From Norana najaformis (Eukaryota; Annelida; Clitellata; Crassiclitellata; Hormogastridae), in the NCBI GenBank assembly GCA_964023275.1, contig OZ029926.1:26556936-26620935 (forward strand): a stretch of 64,000 bases of DNA, in the 5' to 3' direction. Below are positions 47,628-59,677 of the stretch, piece after piece. The translations under genes and the position numbers were made by a program. The notes under the pieces were generated by a model. The model was not told the DNA's origin and did not search any database. It saw nothing but the letters and a program-made list of their open reading frames with translations. Position 1 is the stretch's first letter, and the number at the start of each line of letters is the position of its first letter.

Positions 47628-50600
47628 CTAGAGTGCAATGCGTTGGCCAGCAAAAGCATCCAAGACGAAATTCAGTCTGCCGATTCCGAGCCAAATGTCA
47701 TTATCGTCATCGTTGTAATCATCATGGATAACCTCTGCAAAGCCTCTGTTCAATCAAAAAGGCAAAAAGAGAGACACTCAAACATTCAGTTGTCTACTGC
47801 ACTAGTCATTGCTCAAAGAAAGCCTATCAAATACACATATTTCTCAGAGTGACTGATAGGAACTTCAGGTCTTGAAAGTTGACTGCTGTCAGTTTTCACT
47901 GCTTTTGAGCAATCCATTTAACATAACTGGTAAATGCATAAATCAAACCATACAAAATTTCACATTAACGTGAACCAATACAAAATCTCAACTGCTAATC
48001 AAGACTTCCACCCATCAAAGTTGCTTGAGTACAAATAGGAAAATTTAACAATTCTAACGAGATCGTCGGGAAAAACAACAATTGAATTGGGAGATTTTCA
48101 AACAGCTGACCACATCATGAGAAAACAAATTTCTGGTGCAGAAGGATCACCAGAAGTCACAAGGAAACACTTGCAAAACAACAGAATCTGCCAGAGATAA
48201 CAATACGCAGTCGGATGAAATCACTGGATGCAACAACTTGACAGCCAATCGATCAGTAGTAATCAGACCGGTATGGCTGCATTTCAACCATTCCTTCCCA
48301 AGATGGTCGGCAGTAGCATCGCAGCAATCCAGAGACTGGACTTACGCTTCCAAGACTGCAAACACAGTAACGTAGTCATTATTATCTGGCAAAACACAAC
48401 AAAAATTGGAATATTATTATGGAAAAAGAGAAGGAAGTTTCTAGAATTAGCCAAATCTTCAGCAGACTGAAACTGTTCACATTTTCTTAACACATCTGAA
48501 CACTTTTTAAAGGTTCTATATAAACTGCTTAAGCTGAGCTAACATTTGCCAATGTTAGCATGCATTCTCTTCAAGATACGTCAGAATGCAAGTGAATCAC
48601 TACAGCCTAATAGTGTCATCATCAAGAAAGTAGCCATAGGTCTATAAAACAAAATAAAATTGTCTGCAGAGTGTGAGCCACTACAAGAAACGACAATTTC
48701 ATTCCAACCACCCTGTGCATTGAACTTGAACCTACCCACAGTAATCTTCACAGAACCGGCTGCCAATCTGAGCTTGCACTTCCTGAACTGACGACGTTGG
48801 CTGGTAAGGCGTCTGGTGTTCTGCATTGCAATCGACCTCCATGGAGTCCATCACCTGCGACCGTGTGACGCCAGCAACAGATGACGGTGCTCCAACTCTG
48901 GGTGCACCTCCAGACATCACTTGCATGTCTGTGGTCATAGTTTTGTCGTTGTTTGTTTCAAGTCCCACGACTGAATGGCTCTTCTGCAAAACAATTCAAC
49001 AGTTTTCCTGATGCAGTGCACGAACAAGTTATTTCACTTAGGAAATCTAATTTACTCACACTGACTCACTGCGGTGGGCAAAGGAAATGAGTTGCATTCA
49101 AATGCTCCACTAAGACTGGCTTCTCACTGGAATTTTCCTTTGAACCTGTTAACATATCTTCTGTCATGTAATTCTACCAATAGAAGAAAGTTACTTAGAG
49201 GAAATTCACCAAATAACTCACCTGTGGATCGTATTTTTACAGAGCATTCTCACTGTCAGACAGACAGAAATCACACAATCCTCAACTGATGTCTAAACAG
49301 AGAAAAACAGCTGAGAAGACTTACTGCATAACTGACTTCCGTCTGGTCATGTTCATTATGAAGGAACTCATTGCCAACGCTATTGAAGACTTCCTCCTCA
49401 GGGCAAAGGCAGATACGCTTTGGACCAGGATGCTGCTAAAATCAATTCAGAAAACATTTTATAAAGCATGCCTTCAAGTGCAATGAATTCCTGCCATTTG
49501 CTCTAAGGACTGTATAATAGGCATTTCTGTAGGGTGACATGTCGCCAAATTCTAAGGTGGCAGGTTCTAAGGTGGCAGGTTCTTAGGTGGCATGGTTGAA
49601 CAGATGGATCAAGCCATGGTTTATCTCACAGGCGTAATAACCTAAGAGAGAAATAGGCATACAAAGGAGAATTGGATGCACGCATAATAAATGCAGAGAG
49701 AAATAGACATACAAAGAGAATTGGATGCACGCGTAATAACCGCAGAGAGAAATAGGCATACAAAGGAGAATTGGGTGCACGCATAATAAACGCAGAGAGA
49801 AATAGGCATACAAAGGAGAATTGGATGCACGCATAATAAACGCAGAGAGAAATAGGCATACAAAGGAGAATTGGATGCACGCGTAATAAACGCAGAGAGA
49901 AATAGGCATACAAAGGAGAATTGGATGCACGCATAATAAACGCAGAGAGAAATAGGCATACAAAGGAGAATTGGATGCACGCATAATAAATGCAGAGAGA
50001 AATAGGCATACAAAGGAGAATTGGATGCACGCATAATAAACGCAGAGAGAAATAGGCATACAAAGGAGAATTGGATGCACGCATAATAAATGCAGAGAGA
50101 AATAGGCATACAAAGGAGAATTGGATGCACGCATAATAAATGCAGAGAGAAATAGGCATACAAAGGAGAATTGGATGCACGCGTAATAACCGCAGAGAGA
50201 AATAGGCATACAAAGGAGAATTGGATGCATGCGTAATAACCGCAGAGAGAAATAGGCATACAAAGGAAAGGAGAATTGGATGCACATCAAAACCATTTGG
50301 AAGACTGGCCAAGATATGGAAAAGCAGGAAAATAACAATGAATACAAAGAAAAGAAGACATGAGATTACGACACAGCCTATTTTTCTAGATGGGTTAGAA
50401 TACTGGACAATGAGAAAGCAAGACGAAAAAAGATTCCTCACAACAGAAACTGGGCTGACTTAGGAAAATCGCAGGAATCTCAAGACTGCTAGAAGTTAGA
50501 AATGATGAATTGCAACAATTCTTGGATGTGCCTACCAACTCTGTTCAGCAAAAACTGTGGTGGTTTGACTATGTGGAGATAATGGCAAAGTCTGACTGAA

Positions 50601-53106
50601 TTCCACACAAGGCATACATGCAAGACGCAAAGGAAAGAGCAGCAATGGCAGAGGGCCAAGTCGACTAAGCCGGAAAGACAATGTAAATGTGGACATAGAA
50701 AACACTTGGACTGAACACATGTGAGGACAGCACTGAATCTGACAAATAACAGAAAAGAGTGGAGCTCATTTATGCACACCCACTGCCACCAAATGGCTGG
50801 CATTAGGGACTGATGATGATGATGACCCATTGCCAGCTGACAATAGGGACTGATGACGATGATGACGACGACTGGTTAATCTTTAAGTCAATTTTTCAGT
50901 TATAACCTGTACAGGAATGAAATAGGTTGATTCAAATTTTACAAATTGGTCTTTCTCAAAATCAACCATTGATCCTGATTCAATGTCTTAAGCTAACTGA
51001 ACAACGAAATCATTTTGACCAGTTGTGAGCAGACATTCTAAAAGGGTGGTAGTAATCGTTTGGTTTAGGTCTCACAAGCCTAGCAGCTAGAGCAATGTTC
51101 AGATACACATGTACGAGCGGTTGGTCTGTTAGACTTGCCTCATCATTTGTGCGATGACACAGGTAATCCATCTCTGCACCTGATTCTGCTTTTCGTTTCA
51201 CCCCACACAGCTGCAGAAGATCAGCCGGCGACTGCTGACTCAGCTGAAAAGCAGGCATCTTCGGCACCAATCAACCTAGACGAGAATCAAACAACAATGC
51301 CAGACATAAGCAACAAAAACACCAAAAGTAGTTAACATAGTGAGTATTAATGCAGGCACTGAGAGCACAGAATAAACCGTCATATTGTTCTGTCCCGTGC
51401 AATGATCTCTACACAAATGGACTTTCTTAAGTCACACTGGACACTGATGACTAATACAAAGTCAAACACTGACAAACAGTGGGTTGAGAATTTCTTGGCT
51501 TCAGTTACAATGTAAGCCTCAAAATCTGAGCAGACCGTTACTGCATTGGGATCACTTTATGTTTATCCTGTTCACAGATCTGAAAGTGCACTCTGAGCAA
51601 ATATTTTGGCTATAACAAATTATTTACTAACTTACTTACTTACTTACACAGAAGCGATTGCATTATGGTCAAATGCAGGTGTTCATATTATTTCCCCAGA
51701 TACATCACTTTTCAACAAAATTCCTCTTGTCACCTCACTTTGAAAAAGTCTCTAAAAGTCTACCATCAATATGTTTTTTGGCTCAGCCCTTGATGTCATA
51801 TCATCCTAAATTTGGTGATCTTTCAAGAGGTCAGTAGACCAAAGCTGCAAGTGACCTGAACCACTGCTTTGGTCCTCAAATGTGCCATCAGTTGCTGCCT
51901 TGTGCGTTATTATTTGGTAATTTATCGTTTTAGCATCCCAAATTATTTAACTGATAATCGAGAGCACCAGAATTAGAATGTGCTGAAGAATGAGCCTCTA
52001 GAGTGTAACTGCTTGTCAATCAGAACCTCTACCAGAAAACATTCAGATTTAGTCCAATTTAGTCCCGCTGAAGATCCTGTGTATTTCACAAATACAAATG
52101 AATTTGGGACACTCAAAACGACATGGGTATATCAGCCTATAGGTATAGGTACATTAACACAAGTGTATACATGTATGATATCAGATTGTTGGCCTTGCAT
52201 CAATGCACATTGCTGCACACATGTACAGGGCGTGGCTTATATGTCCAACCCTACTATCAACCCTTCTTCCTCTTATCTCTCCTCTCCAACCCCAAACACC
52301 ACTCCCATAGCTGCCACGCTGTCTCTCCATCTGACTTTTGTATCTTGACCTGGAACCGAACCCTTTTGCCTATCGATTTTGTTTTGACTGAGCGCCTGCA
52401 AATAAGCTGGTCCTCGCGACGTGGCTTCTCGTTGGGCGCTTTAGAAATCTCGGAATTACGATTACGATTATCAATGTCCCTATTGGCCTGTGTGCAAGTC
52501 ACTCATGATACAATGGGTAGTCGAACTGTCCATCCATCACAGTATACAAGCGTTCCTGGTAAAATGTGCCGGAGAACGCGCATCTCCAGAGTAGCTGCGA
52601 TCACAAACTACTACGTCTAAATACTATTTCACTGATACAACCTTTTCCATTTGCAATCAATTTCAAATTTCGAAGATTAAAATCCGTGTTTCAGAATCCA
52701 ATTATTATTAGCCACAAAATAAAAGGCCTACATCCCAAAAAGTAACCACAATCTGCGTATACCTAGTGTCAGCAGCTCTACCGCTAGACAGTCGTTTCAA
52801 CAGTGACCAGTAGTTGAAAAACTGAGTGGTAGCAATTCGAACACAGCAAAATTATAAACGATCACTATACCTAAGCTTTAAAATGTCCTTAATACCAAAA
52901 GATAAAAACTTGACGCTATATTGAAAAGAAAGAAAATGAAAATGTGTCAATCAGCTCACGTCTATATCTTTTCCGTTCTGCGGCTCCGCCAGCACGCCAC
53001 GAAAGGTGTTTTCCTGCGCATTTACAGTACGTAAGTAAGAGCCGTCTACCGAAATTTTACTCCCCAGACCAAGTTCTAGACTCTTCACTCTTTCGGAACT
53101 TATCAT
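47628..53106 (-). CDS. Unrecognised five-exon protein-coding gene
   Basis: Exons on the minus strand: 52960-53106, 51076-51243, 49325-49432, 48736-48983, 47628-47745. All four junctions have GT-AG ends and matching phases (0, 0, 0, 2), giving about 262 aa from the ATG at 53106 to TAG at 47628. The peptide starts MISSERVKSLELGLGSKISV, then LSQQSPADLLQLCGVKRKAE, HPGPKRICLCPEEEVFNSVG, KSHSVVGLETNN, and an acidic tail GFAEVIHDDYNDDDNDIWLG. I see no signal peptide, membrane segment or named domain. KRKAE is a possible nuclear signal. I do not recognise the family. Phase agreement over five exons is the main evidence that it is real; exon 1 is the least certain, and a Gln-adding alternative acceptor exists for exon 3. 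A minisatellite fills intron 2. Confidence 0.65.
49631..50285. repeat. 50-bp minisatellite, about 13 copies
   Basis: The unit (ATAGGCATACAAAGGAGAAT, TGGATGCACGCATAATAAAC, GCAGAGAGAA) repeats with few substitutions (CGTAATAACC, TGCAGAG and similar) and some small indels. Because 50 is not a multiple of 3, the three long minus-strand frames are rotations of one 50-residue superperiod. They are artefacts of composition, not evidence for a protein. Confidence 0.95.
50320..50880 (+). mobile_element. RTE/craTA-like LINE 3' fragment
   Basis: Broken frames resemble the C-terminal end of RTE-like reverse transcriptases: GLEYWTMRKQDEKRFLTTE, then the IAGISRLLEVRNDEL region, VQQKLWWFDYVE and WSSFMHTHCHQMAGIRD. 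It ends in (TGATGA)n-like repeats at 50806-50872. Same class as the piece at 63.1-63.9 kb. Confidence 0.7.
52270..52470 (+). repeat. Family A repeat, copy 4
   Basis: Pyrimidine-rich leader then TATCTTGACCTGGAACCGAA, TTTGTTTTGACTGAGCGCCT and GGAATTACGATTACGATTA. It lies in intron 1 of the unrecognised five-exon gene, antisense to it. Confidence 0.85.
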
Positions 53107-54599
53107 AAATGTGGAAAGAGTTAAACTTGTTCAACTAATGTTAGGTTTTTTGAGATAATTTAAAATTTGAGGACTATGCAACATGCATTTTGACTGCTTG
53201 CTGCCAGCACCCAATAATAATAAAAATTATAATAATCTGAGAACTTCTGTAGCATCACTGTGATAATGTTGAAAGCATCAGTTTATGATAGCTAGCTCAT
53301 ATTCCAGGGTGAATCCACTCACAAGAAAAGACTGGAATCCAAGAAGACACGAGGCAGCCTACAGAGCGAACAAGTCCAGGAAGTGATGAAATTTTACTCG
53401 ACCTCAGGCCAAAACAAGCTTTGTGGAGCAACATGTGCTAGAAGAGAGTTCCAGAGTCTAGGGCCAGAAGGAGAAAAGGCATGCCTTTTATTATTATTAT
53501 TATTATGTGATGGTTTATGGGAGTCTTGGGCAAAATAAGTACTTGCTCTACTCCAGCTTATTATTGTTATTTATTATTATTACTATTATTATTATTATTA
53601 ATTCTATACCTATAGATGGGTGCCTATTAATTAAGCAACTGCGTATATGATAAAACATCACTGTTGTCATCCATGCAACATTACATTCTAACTTTGAAGC
53701 ATCTGCTTCGGTTGGACTTTCTTGTCATACACAAATAGCCATGTTTTGCATATTTATTCTGGACGAGCCATGAAATAGCAAATAACCTGACTAGCCATGA
53801 AATAGCAAATAACCTATGTGGAATCCTAATCATAGGCAAATAACATAGTAAAGTCTTATTAATCTTCAGTTCCACAAAATGCTTTAAAGCATAACTGATG
53901 ACGGAAACAACATTTTAAAACTAAAGCTTGTTTACAATTAGCTTGAGAGTACGTTAAGTTCAATAAGTTTTTCGACAAAAAATCAATATAACATGTATTA
54001 AAATAAGCATCAACTGCCAATGACATCTACTTTACCAACTCTGTCAAGTAAATGTTCCATAATAACATAAACATTTCATTGAAATTATTACTGAGTTGCA
54101 AGTCCTCTGAAATTCTACAAGAAATTATGCTATGCAGTTCTTAAATGACATGCAATCAATTCTAACAATTTCTGACAAGGAAGAGAGAGCACACCAATTG
54201 CTACAATACTCAAGATTCTATATGTAAATCCATGAAATTAGAATTTTTCTGTAAGCACATAAGATACAAGACATAACACGTGCAAAGTAAGTTTCATTCT
54301 ATGATGCTCATATGTTCAAGCAAAAGTTACAAGTATGACAGTCAGCACAAATACCACTTTGCAGGGTAAGTTATATTGCTAAGCATCATAGAGTATTATT
54401 CAGTGCATTAGTTTGATGTGTGTGTGTATGTGGGTGTGTGCATGCATGTGTGTTTGCAACAAGCAATGGGATTTCCAGTACACTATGGAGCTTCAGCTAC
54501 TTAAATTAATGACGATGGAGTGCATTAAGTCACTGGTCACTGAAATCCAGAGCCATGTTCCTGAACATGGATAAATTTAAACAAAACCCACCCTAACCT
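53107..54599. other. Intergenic between two minus-strand genes
   Basis: A LINE-tail-like piece in minus orientation (about 53300-53480) ends beside (ATT)n runs at 53487-53508 and 53560-53600. A 26-bp tandem duplication (CTAGCCATGAAATAGCAAAT) lies at 53763-53816. No gene seen. If the gene start at 53106 is right, its promoter lies at the left end of this stretch. Confidence 0.45.
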
Positions 54600-54762
54600 C
54601 CTCTCACTTTTTATCTCTGGTCTCCTGGCAACCGGACTTGGTTCTTGACATGGCATCTATGGACAACCCACTGACTTGATGCAGCGTCCATGAATAAGCT
54701 GGTCCCCTGCGCTTAGCTTTAAAGTAGCGCTTTAGAAATTTTGAGTTTAAGATTATGATTTA
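54600..54762 (+). repeat. Family A repeat, diverged copy 5
   Basis: Shares CTCCTGGCAACCGGACTTGG in place of the usual start, then CATGAATAAGCTGGTCCC, TTAGCTTTAAAGTAGCGCTT and TAGAAATTTTGAG. Confidence 0.6.
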
Positions 54763-55009
54763 ACGTCAGATATTATGCCCTGCACTACTTCTGTTCCAAC
54801 TGCATTGGATAAGAAAACTGTTTTTAATTAAGATAAACAATTGCATTGCTTGTTGAACGATCATTTGTAATCCTATAGATAATCAACTTTGGTCATAATT
54901 GCAGCAAAACTGAAACGTTTGGCATCCTCCAGTGGCCATCGAGTTGCAAAGGACAGATCTCACCAAGACAGCACCAACATTGATATCTTTTATCCAATTA
55001 CTGAAATCT

Positions 55010-58000
55010 TCACTCCTTCTTGTCTTTCTTCTTCCATGTAGGAATTGGAACTTTGGTGGCAACAGTTTTAGTGGTGCCGACAACAGCACTCCCAGCATTG
55101 TAGCCTTTTGTAGCCACCCACTTAATTCCACCAAAGCCAAGACCAACTGCTCCGGTTACAGCTCCCCTAGTTGTACCGACAAGACCACTTGAAACTCTCC
55201 ACAGATATCCTCCAGCTGGCTTCTGAGGCTCTAGAAAAAGAAATCAAAATCAAACATATCTGCTTATTTCTTAAGCCAATCTTACTTCTTGTAATCGTCT
55301 CACAGAAAAAGATCTATCAAAATTATTGCAAGTCTCGGCCAACTCCAGAGAATCAAAATGATGCATGAAAGACATCTCTGCTTTGCCTGTTTTTCCGTCT
55401 TCTGCTTTTTCCTCTTCAAGACTCCACTGACGTCGCTTGCTAGGCTTAAACTATGTACACGATGCAGTAACTGGAGTCCTGTTGTTGCATGTTGCTACCA
55501 AACGTTTTCAACACCTTAAGCATATACCACCAGCCTAGGAAGTACCAGTTGGTGAGCATAACTCCGTGCTCTAAATGCTTGACTCGGCTGTTGTCATCAT
55601 CATACAGAATGCAATTCGGACGGGACACTCTGAACATGATATCAATTGTTAAAGTTCCATTGGTTGGGATTTACATGTGCGCATGAGGACCTGCCAATCG
55701 TGACTTTTCCAGCTGTTCAAGCTGTTCTTGACGAACTTTGAGGTCATTTGCGTCAGCAAGAAGCGACATCAACAGGTACCTGGAAGGCTCTAAAGGAATG
55801 TTCAGTTAGACACATAAAGACACTTGGAAAGAGTGACCTGAAGCTGACTGGAATCAGCAAATGGTAGGCGCCAATTCAATGAACCAACCAACAGCAGAAG
55901 ATCACTGAAAAGAATACAGACCTTAAGGAGCAATATACTGTATGAACTGATCGAATGCACAGAAATACAAAACAATAAATACAGGTCATCAATGTGTCAT
56001 CAATGCATGACTCAACGCCAACAGGTGGTTAGAGCAGCATAGCAACATGGCAGATGTCAGACAGCATCTGTTATTCACCATCAATTGATGACGCTCTGCA
56101 CAGACAGTAATGCCAACACATATTTATTCATCCCTCTTCTCAGTCACTTGCAGGAAATGTGAACTGCCTGTGATCAAGAAGAACTTAAACAGCCAGACTA
56201 GAAAATATATCTGCTTTTTTCTGGACTTAAAACCTGTTGGCACTATGATACCCTAAAAGAAAAAAAATTACAAATCTTCCAGAATTCTCTGGTAGTGCAT
56301 TTACAAAGAACCAAACTTATGCCACCAAGTCACTTGCAGTGGCTGAATTCTCTTTAAAATCTGTCCCACAGTTGACAAAGCATTTTTTCATTTCTCACAA
56401 TCCAAGCGACAACGTTGTACGTCACACCAGAACAGTTCCTGTCTCTCGGTCGTTCTCAGTTGCTGGTAGGAAGCCCTGGATTTCGATGCCCAGTTCTCTG
56501 CATTCTGTCAATTTTCAATAACACTCAGGTCTAACATTAAGACTCATCTGTTTCAACTCAACTGCCCAAAGCAGCCTGCTTTCTGATCTTCCTAACATTA
56601 TTTATTTCACACGACCTTCTCCACCAGTTAACAATTTTGAACTATGGTTTCACCTGAAGCAACCATCAGCTGATGCCTTATGCATTAGGATAACAAAGCC
56701 ATACAAGATCTCCGTCTGATTCCATTGGATTCTAGAAGTAGCAAATAGACCTGTGACAAAGGAGGACATATGTGGCTAGAGATCTGTTGACAGTGCAGTT
56801 AAACCAGTTACCTAGAGTCTCATCAGTCTTCTTATCACTTGTTGCCTGACTTTGGCGTCCAAGCGTTGACTCATCTTCCTCCTCCTCCTCCTCTCTGAGC
56901 TCTTTGCCATCAACCTCTACAAGACCGGGATGTTCTTCCAAGTCCTTGACTGAATGCACCTCATGCTGTGAAAGCAACAAAAAATAAGAAGTTCTATCAA
57001 AGTCACACTGCTCAATCAGTTGCTTAATTAAATAATCTCAAACATTTGTACTGCAGACCCTAATTATATGATAGGGTTACTCCAGTGTAAATGCCTGCAT
57101 GCATGAATGCAAACTATTTACACCCATACACACCCTCTTCAGTGCTGATTTGAGCAGGCTGCTTGATTAGACAAAAAGCACTGATGCCTGGCCATCGTAG
57201 TAGGTCCTCCAAGTCAAGGTGCTATTGCCAACACTAAGCTTATGAAACAGAATAAAAGATAAGATGCTGGTGATCAAGCCAGTCTCACTGATGTAGCTTT
57301 TGTTTAGCACTGAGAAATTTCAGACAATTGGAAAAAATGTGGCAAATGTTCACAGAGTCACACAGAAATATGAATCTAATGTAAGAAATGTTAAACTAAT
57401 AGACGTAATTTAATATTTACATTACACGGGGCATGTGAAACTGACAATTCCTTTTGTCAAGCAATGTAACCCATAAAGGAAACCTGTCCACTTCTCGGGT
57501 CATTGGCATGTTTATGCTTTACCTGAATGATCCTTCAACCCCTGGACAATGCCTCTGAGCCCAGTCTAACGGAAATCTAAGTTCTGTACTAAGTTCAAGT
57601 ACTTCTACTGTTCCACTTTTATAATACATGAGGCATCGGCTGACAGTTACTTTGCAGTGAAACCGCGGTCAACTGATGCCTTAATTTATAAAATCCAAGA
57701 CGTCTGTTATGTGCCAACATAAATTCATTGACCTGGATATTTATACAGCGTCGTCTAAAAGCGTCTAAAAGGCGCCATATAATTGGGCAATGAGTCATGA
57801 CTTATCGTAGATCAGTAATTTCACTGAAATCGAAATATCAGTATTGTAGAGAACTCGGGAATCTGCAAAAGTTTGTCAATTGCTGATCAAAGTAAATTAA
57901 GGCATATAACTTTACGGGGCTGTTTGCAAATCTTACTATGAAAACACTTGACTAACAATCTAACCAAGGCTGTCGTTCCTTGACCGAGCATCTCTCGCTT

Positions 58001-58127
58001 GATAAGTTCAGCATTAATTATTGCATTCGGACAAAGCAAGTTTCCGTATCGCTAAAAATTGTGGGTCCCTCACCCGATGAAGAGAAGGAACTCCTTCTGC
58101 TGAAGAGTTTTTAGTTTCGGGCTTCAT
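55010..58127 (-). CDS. TMEM263-like small membrane protein, 3 exons
   Basis: Exons on the minus strand: 58074-58127, 56812-56965, 55010-55230. Phases 0 and 1 agree, giving 142 aa (human TMEM263, 116 aa). Exon 1 reads MKPETKNSSAEGVPSLHR. Exon 2 is acidic (ELREEEEEEDESTLGRQ). Exon 3 has the family core: GGYLWRVSSGLVGTTRGAVT, VGLGFGGIKWVATKGYN, AGSAVVGTTKTVATKVP and the end TWKKKDKKE. Human has [20 protein letters not shown] and ends GKKKDKSD. The Gly/Ala/Val-rich segments are the family's membrane-associated stretches. Vertebrate TMEM263 affects skeletal growth; the invertebrate role is unknown. The N-terminal acidic extension is longer than in human. A second candidate last exon lies in intron 2. 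Confidence 0.8.
55671..55789 (-). CDS. Candidate alternative last exon of the TMEM263-like gene
   Basis: After the acceptor cctttag at 55789 the frame begins AG-CCT, exactly the phase and first codons of the normal last exon. It reads RYLLMSLLADANDLKVRQEQ, LEQLEKSRLAGPHAHM and stops. The peptide is charged and heptad-like, predicting a coiled coil rather than a membrane segment. A GTAAAT donor two bases before the stop would make it a cassette exon instead. Unproven without RNA. Confidence 0.3.
56260..56745 (+). mobile_element. CR1/L2-type LINE 3' fragment
   Basis: TVPVSRSFSVAGRKPWISMP near 56430, then LTLRLICFNSTA near 56535. The tail is CACCTGAAGCAACCATCAGC, TGATGCCTTATGCATTAGGA, TAACAAAGCC. 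It lies in intron 2 of the TMEM263-like gene, antisense. Confidence 0.7.
57440..57795 (+). repeat. LINE 3'-tail fragment in TMEM263-like intron 1
   Basis: GTGAAACCGCGGTCAACTGA, TGCCTTAATTTATAAAATCC and the end AGGCGCCATATAATTGGGCA match the tail pattern of LINEs elsewhere in the window. No protein frame remains. Confidence 0.45.
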
Positions 58128-58544
58128 TTTTTACAGAAACAAGTTTCTTCTTTGCCAAACAGAGTGTCAACAGCTGTCGATCATCATCAGTCTACGTGGC
58201 CGCGGTCGCCGCCTTACTTTTTAAGAACCGAAAGATAACGTTCGTAGCCACTTATAGCCGCTTTATACGACTGAATCGCATTTAGAAAGTAAAATAATTA
58301 AAATCTGCGTTTTATTCTTCATATTGCGTAAAATCATGGAACTTCATCTCAAACAAAAACCATCCGAATGGGTTAAAAAACTGACATAAACCTAATAAAA
58401 ACCAAAAACTTTATGATCGAGACAGCGCTCGCTTTCTGCCGTTGTTTACAACGAACCCTTCTATTCTCAGGATTGGCAAATCTCCCTCCGGTCTTCCGTC
58501 CGTTTCTTAAGGACCACTTATTGTAATAATGATAATGACGATGA

Positions 58545-58606
58545 TAATAATGATTATGACAATGATGATGATGATGATGATGATGATAATAATAATAATA
58601 ATAAAT
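58545..58606. repeat. (GAT)n/(AAT)n microsatellite
   Basis: GATGAT runs followed by AATAAT runs. Short frames of repeated Met or Ile through it are artefacts. Confidence 0.95.
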
Positions 58607-58765
58607 TTCTTCACCAATGGAAAACATCAACGAAGACTACCATTCCAGAACAACACTCCCCTATTTCGTAATCTTAAATGTAATGTAACTTTCCAAAATT
58701 TCTCAGTGATACACAAAAGGGAGACCGGTTTATTTACTGGCGCTACATCAAATCAAATCTGCAAG

Positions 58766-58852
58766 ATCGTAATCGTAATCGTAATCTCGAGATTTCTACA
58801 GCGCTCAACGAAAGCTAAGTTGCGGGAACCAGCTTATTCACAGGCGCAAGAG
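58766..58852 (-). repeat. Family A repeat, 5'-truncated copy 6
   Basis: The reverse complement reads CTGTGAATAAGCTGGTTCCC, GCAACTTAGCTTTCGTTGAG, CGCTGTAGAAATCTCGAG and three GATTAC units. Only the 3' half of the repeat is present. Confidence 0.8.
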
Positions 58853-59274
58853 AAAGATTGCTGAAGCTAGTTTCGGTGTTAGGTAAGATACCGGGAGCGG
58901 TCAACCCGGGTGAGATCTTGTGGGATCATACATATACATCCAGCAGAATAAATAATAGCGGAGCTAGTTTAAACGTGATCTAGCAACATTTCGTGCTATG
59001 TACAACTCGATTTGCGGCTTCAGCCCGAATGTAGTGGCTTTGAAAAAGAGACACGCAATGCCAATCAGAATTTAGGTCTAAAGTCAATCTACAAATGCTG
59101 CTGTTGGCAGGATCAGTCCAGAAACAAATGAATAACTCATCAACCTATCTGTTATAATTGTCTTCAGCAAACCAATTTAATTAGACGCTGATTAGTTTCA
59201 AAACTGGAAAGACGTACAAACTGACGGAAAAACCCACACGACCATGTTTTGTGAGCTGGTGAAATCCCTGGCTC

Positions 59275-59406
59275 TTGGATCTAGACCTAGAACTGAACCT
59301 TTCCTACCTATCGATTTTGTTTTGACTGAGCACCTGTGAATAAGCTGGTTCCTGCAACTTAGTTGTCGTTGGGCACTGTAGAAATATCGAGATTACGAAT
59401 ACGATT
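59275..59406 (+). repeat. Family A repeat, copy 7
   Basis: TTGGATCTAGACCTAGAACT through GTTTTGACTGAGCACCTGTG to GAGATTACGAATACGATT. It ends about 270 bp before the edge of the right inverted arm. Confidence 0.85.
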
Positions 59407-59677
59407 GGATGACGACCCCGCAAAGTCTTGCCGAGGGTCTCCACTTTGGAGCCAGAGCCACCCAACTGTCCCTGATTGCCACTGGTAGCTACAGACGGTT
59501 CACATGAGCCTTCTAGTACGTTGGGTCCAGCCCACATTACCAGATCTGCTGCTCGGAATGATCTCATTTGTTGGAGCCGCATCTGTTCTGGCTTCCACAC
59601 AACTGAAAGCCATCTAGTTTATCTAGAACCGACGGTACGAGACCTGCTTGTATCACCTTACATCTCGGACCGCTGTC
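59407..59677. other. Unique junction sequence beside the inverted arm
   Basis: This stretch has no counterpart next to the left arm and no recognisable gene. It is the sequence that would be PCR-anchored to test whether the inverted arm is really attached here. Confidence 0.5.

Noticed and set aside
49631..50285. CRISPR-like array
   Set aside because: The whole 50-bp unit is repeated with no unique spacers, so it is a minisatellite.
49583..50441. Three long overlapping minus-strand frames (205-271 codons)
   Set aside because: They are rotations of one 50-bp minisatellite unit and carry no non-repeat protein content.
52123..52620. 165-codon plus-strand frame
   Set aside because: It runs through family A repeat copy 4; other copies of the repeat are not open in the same frame.
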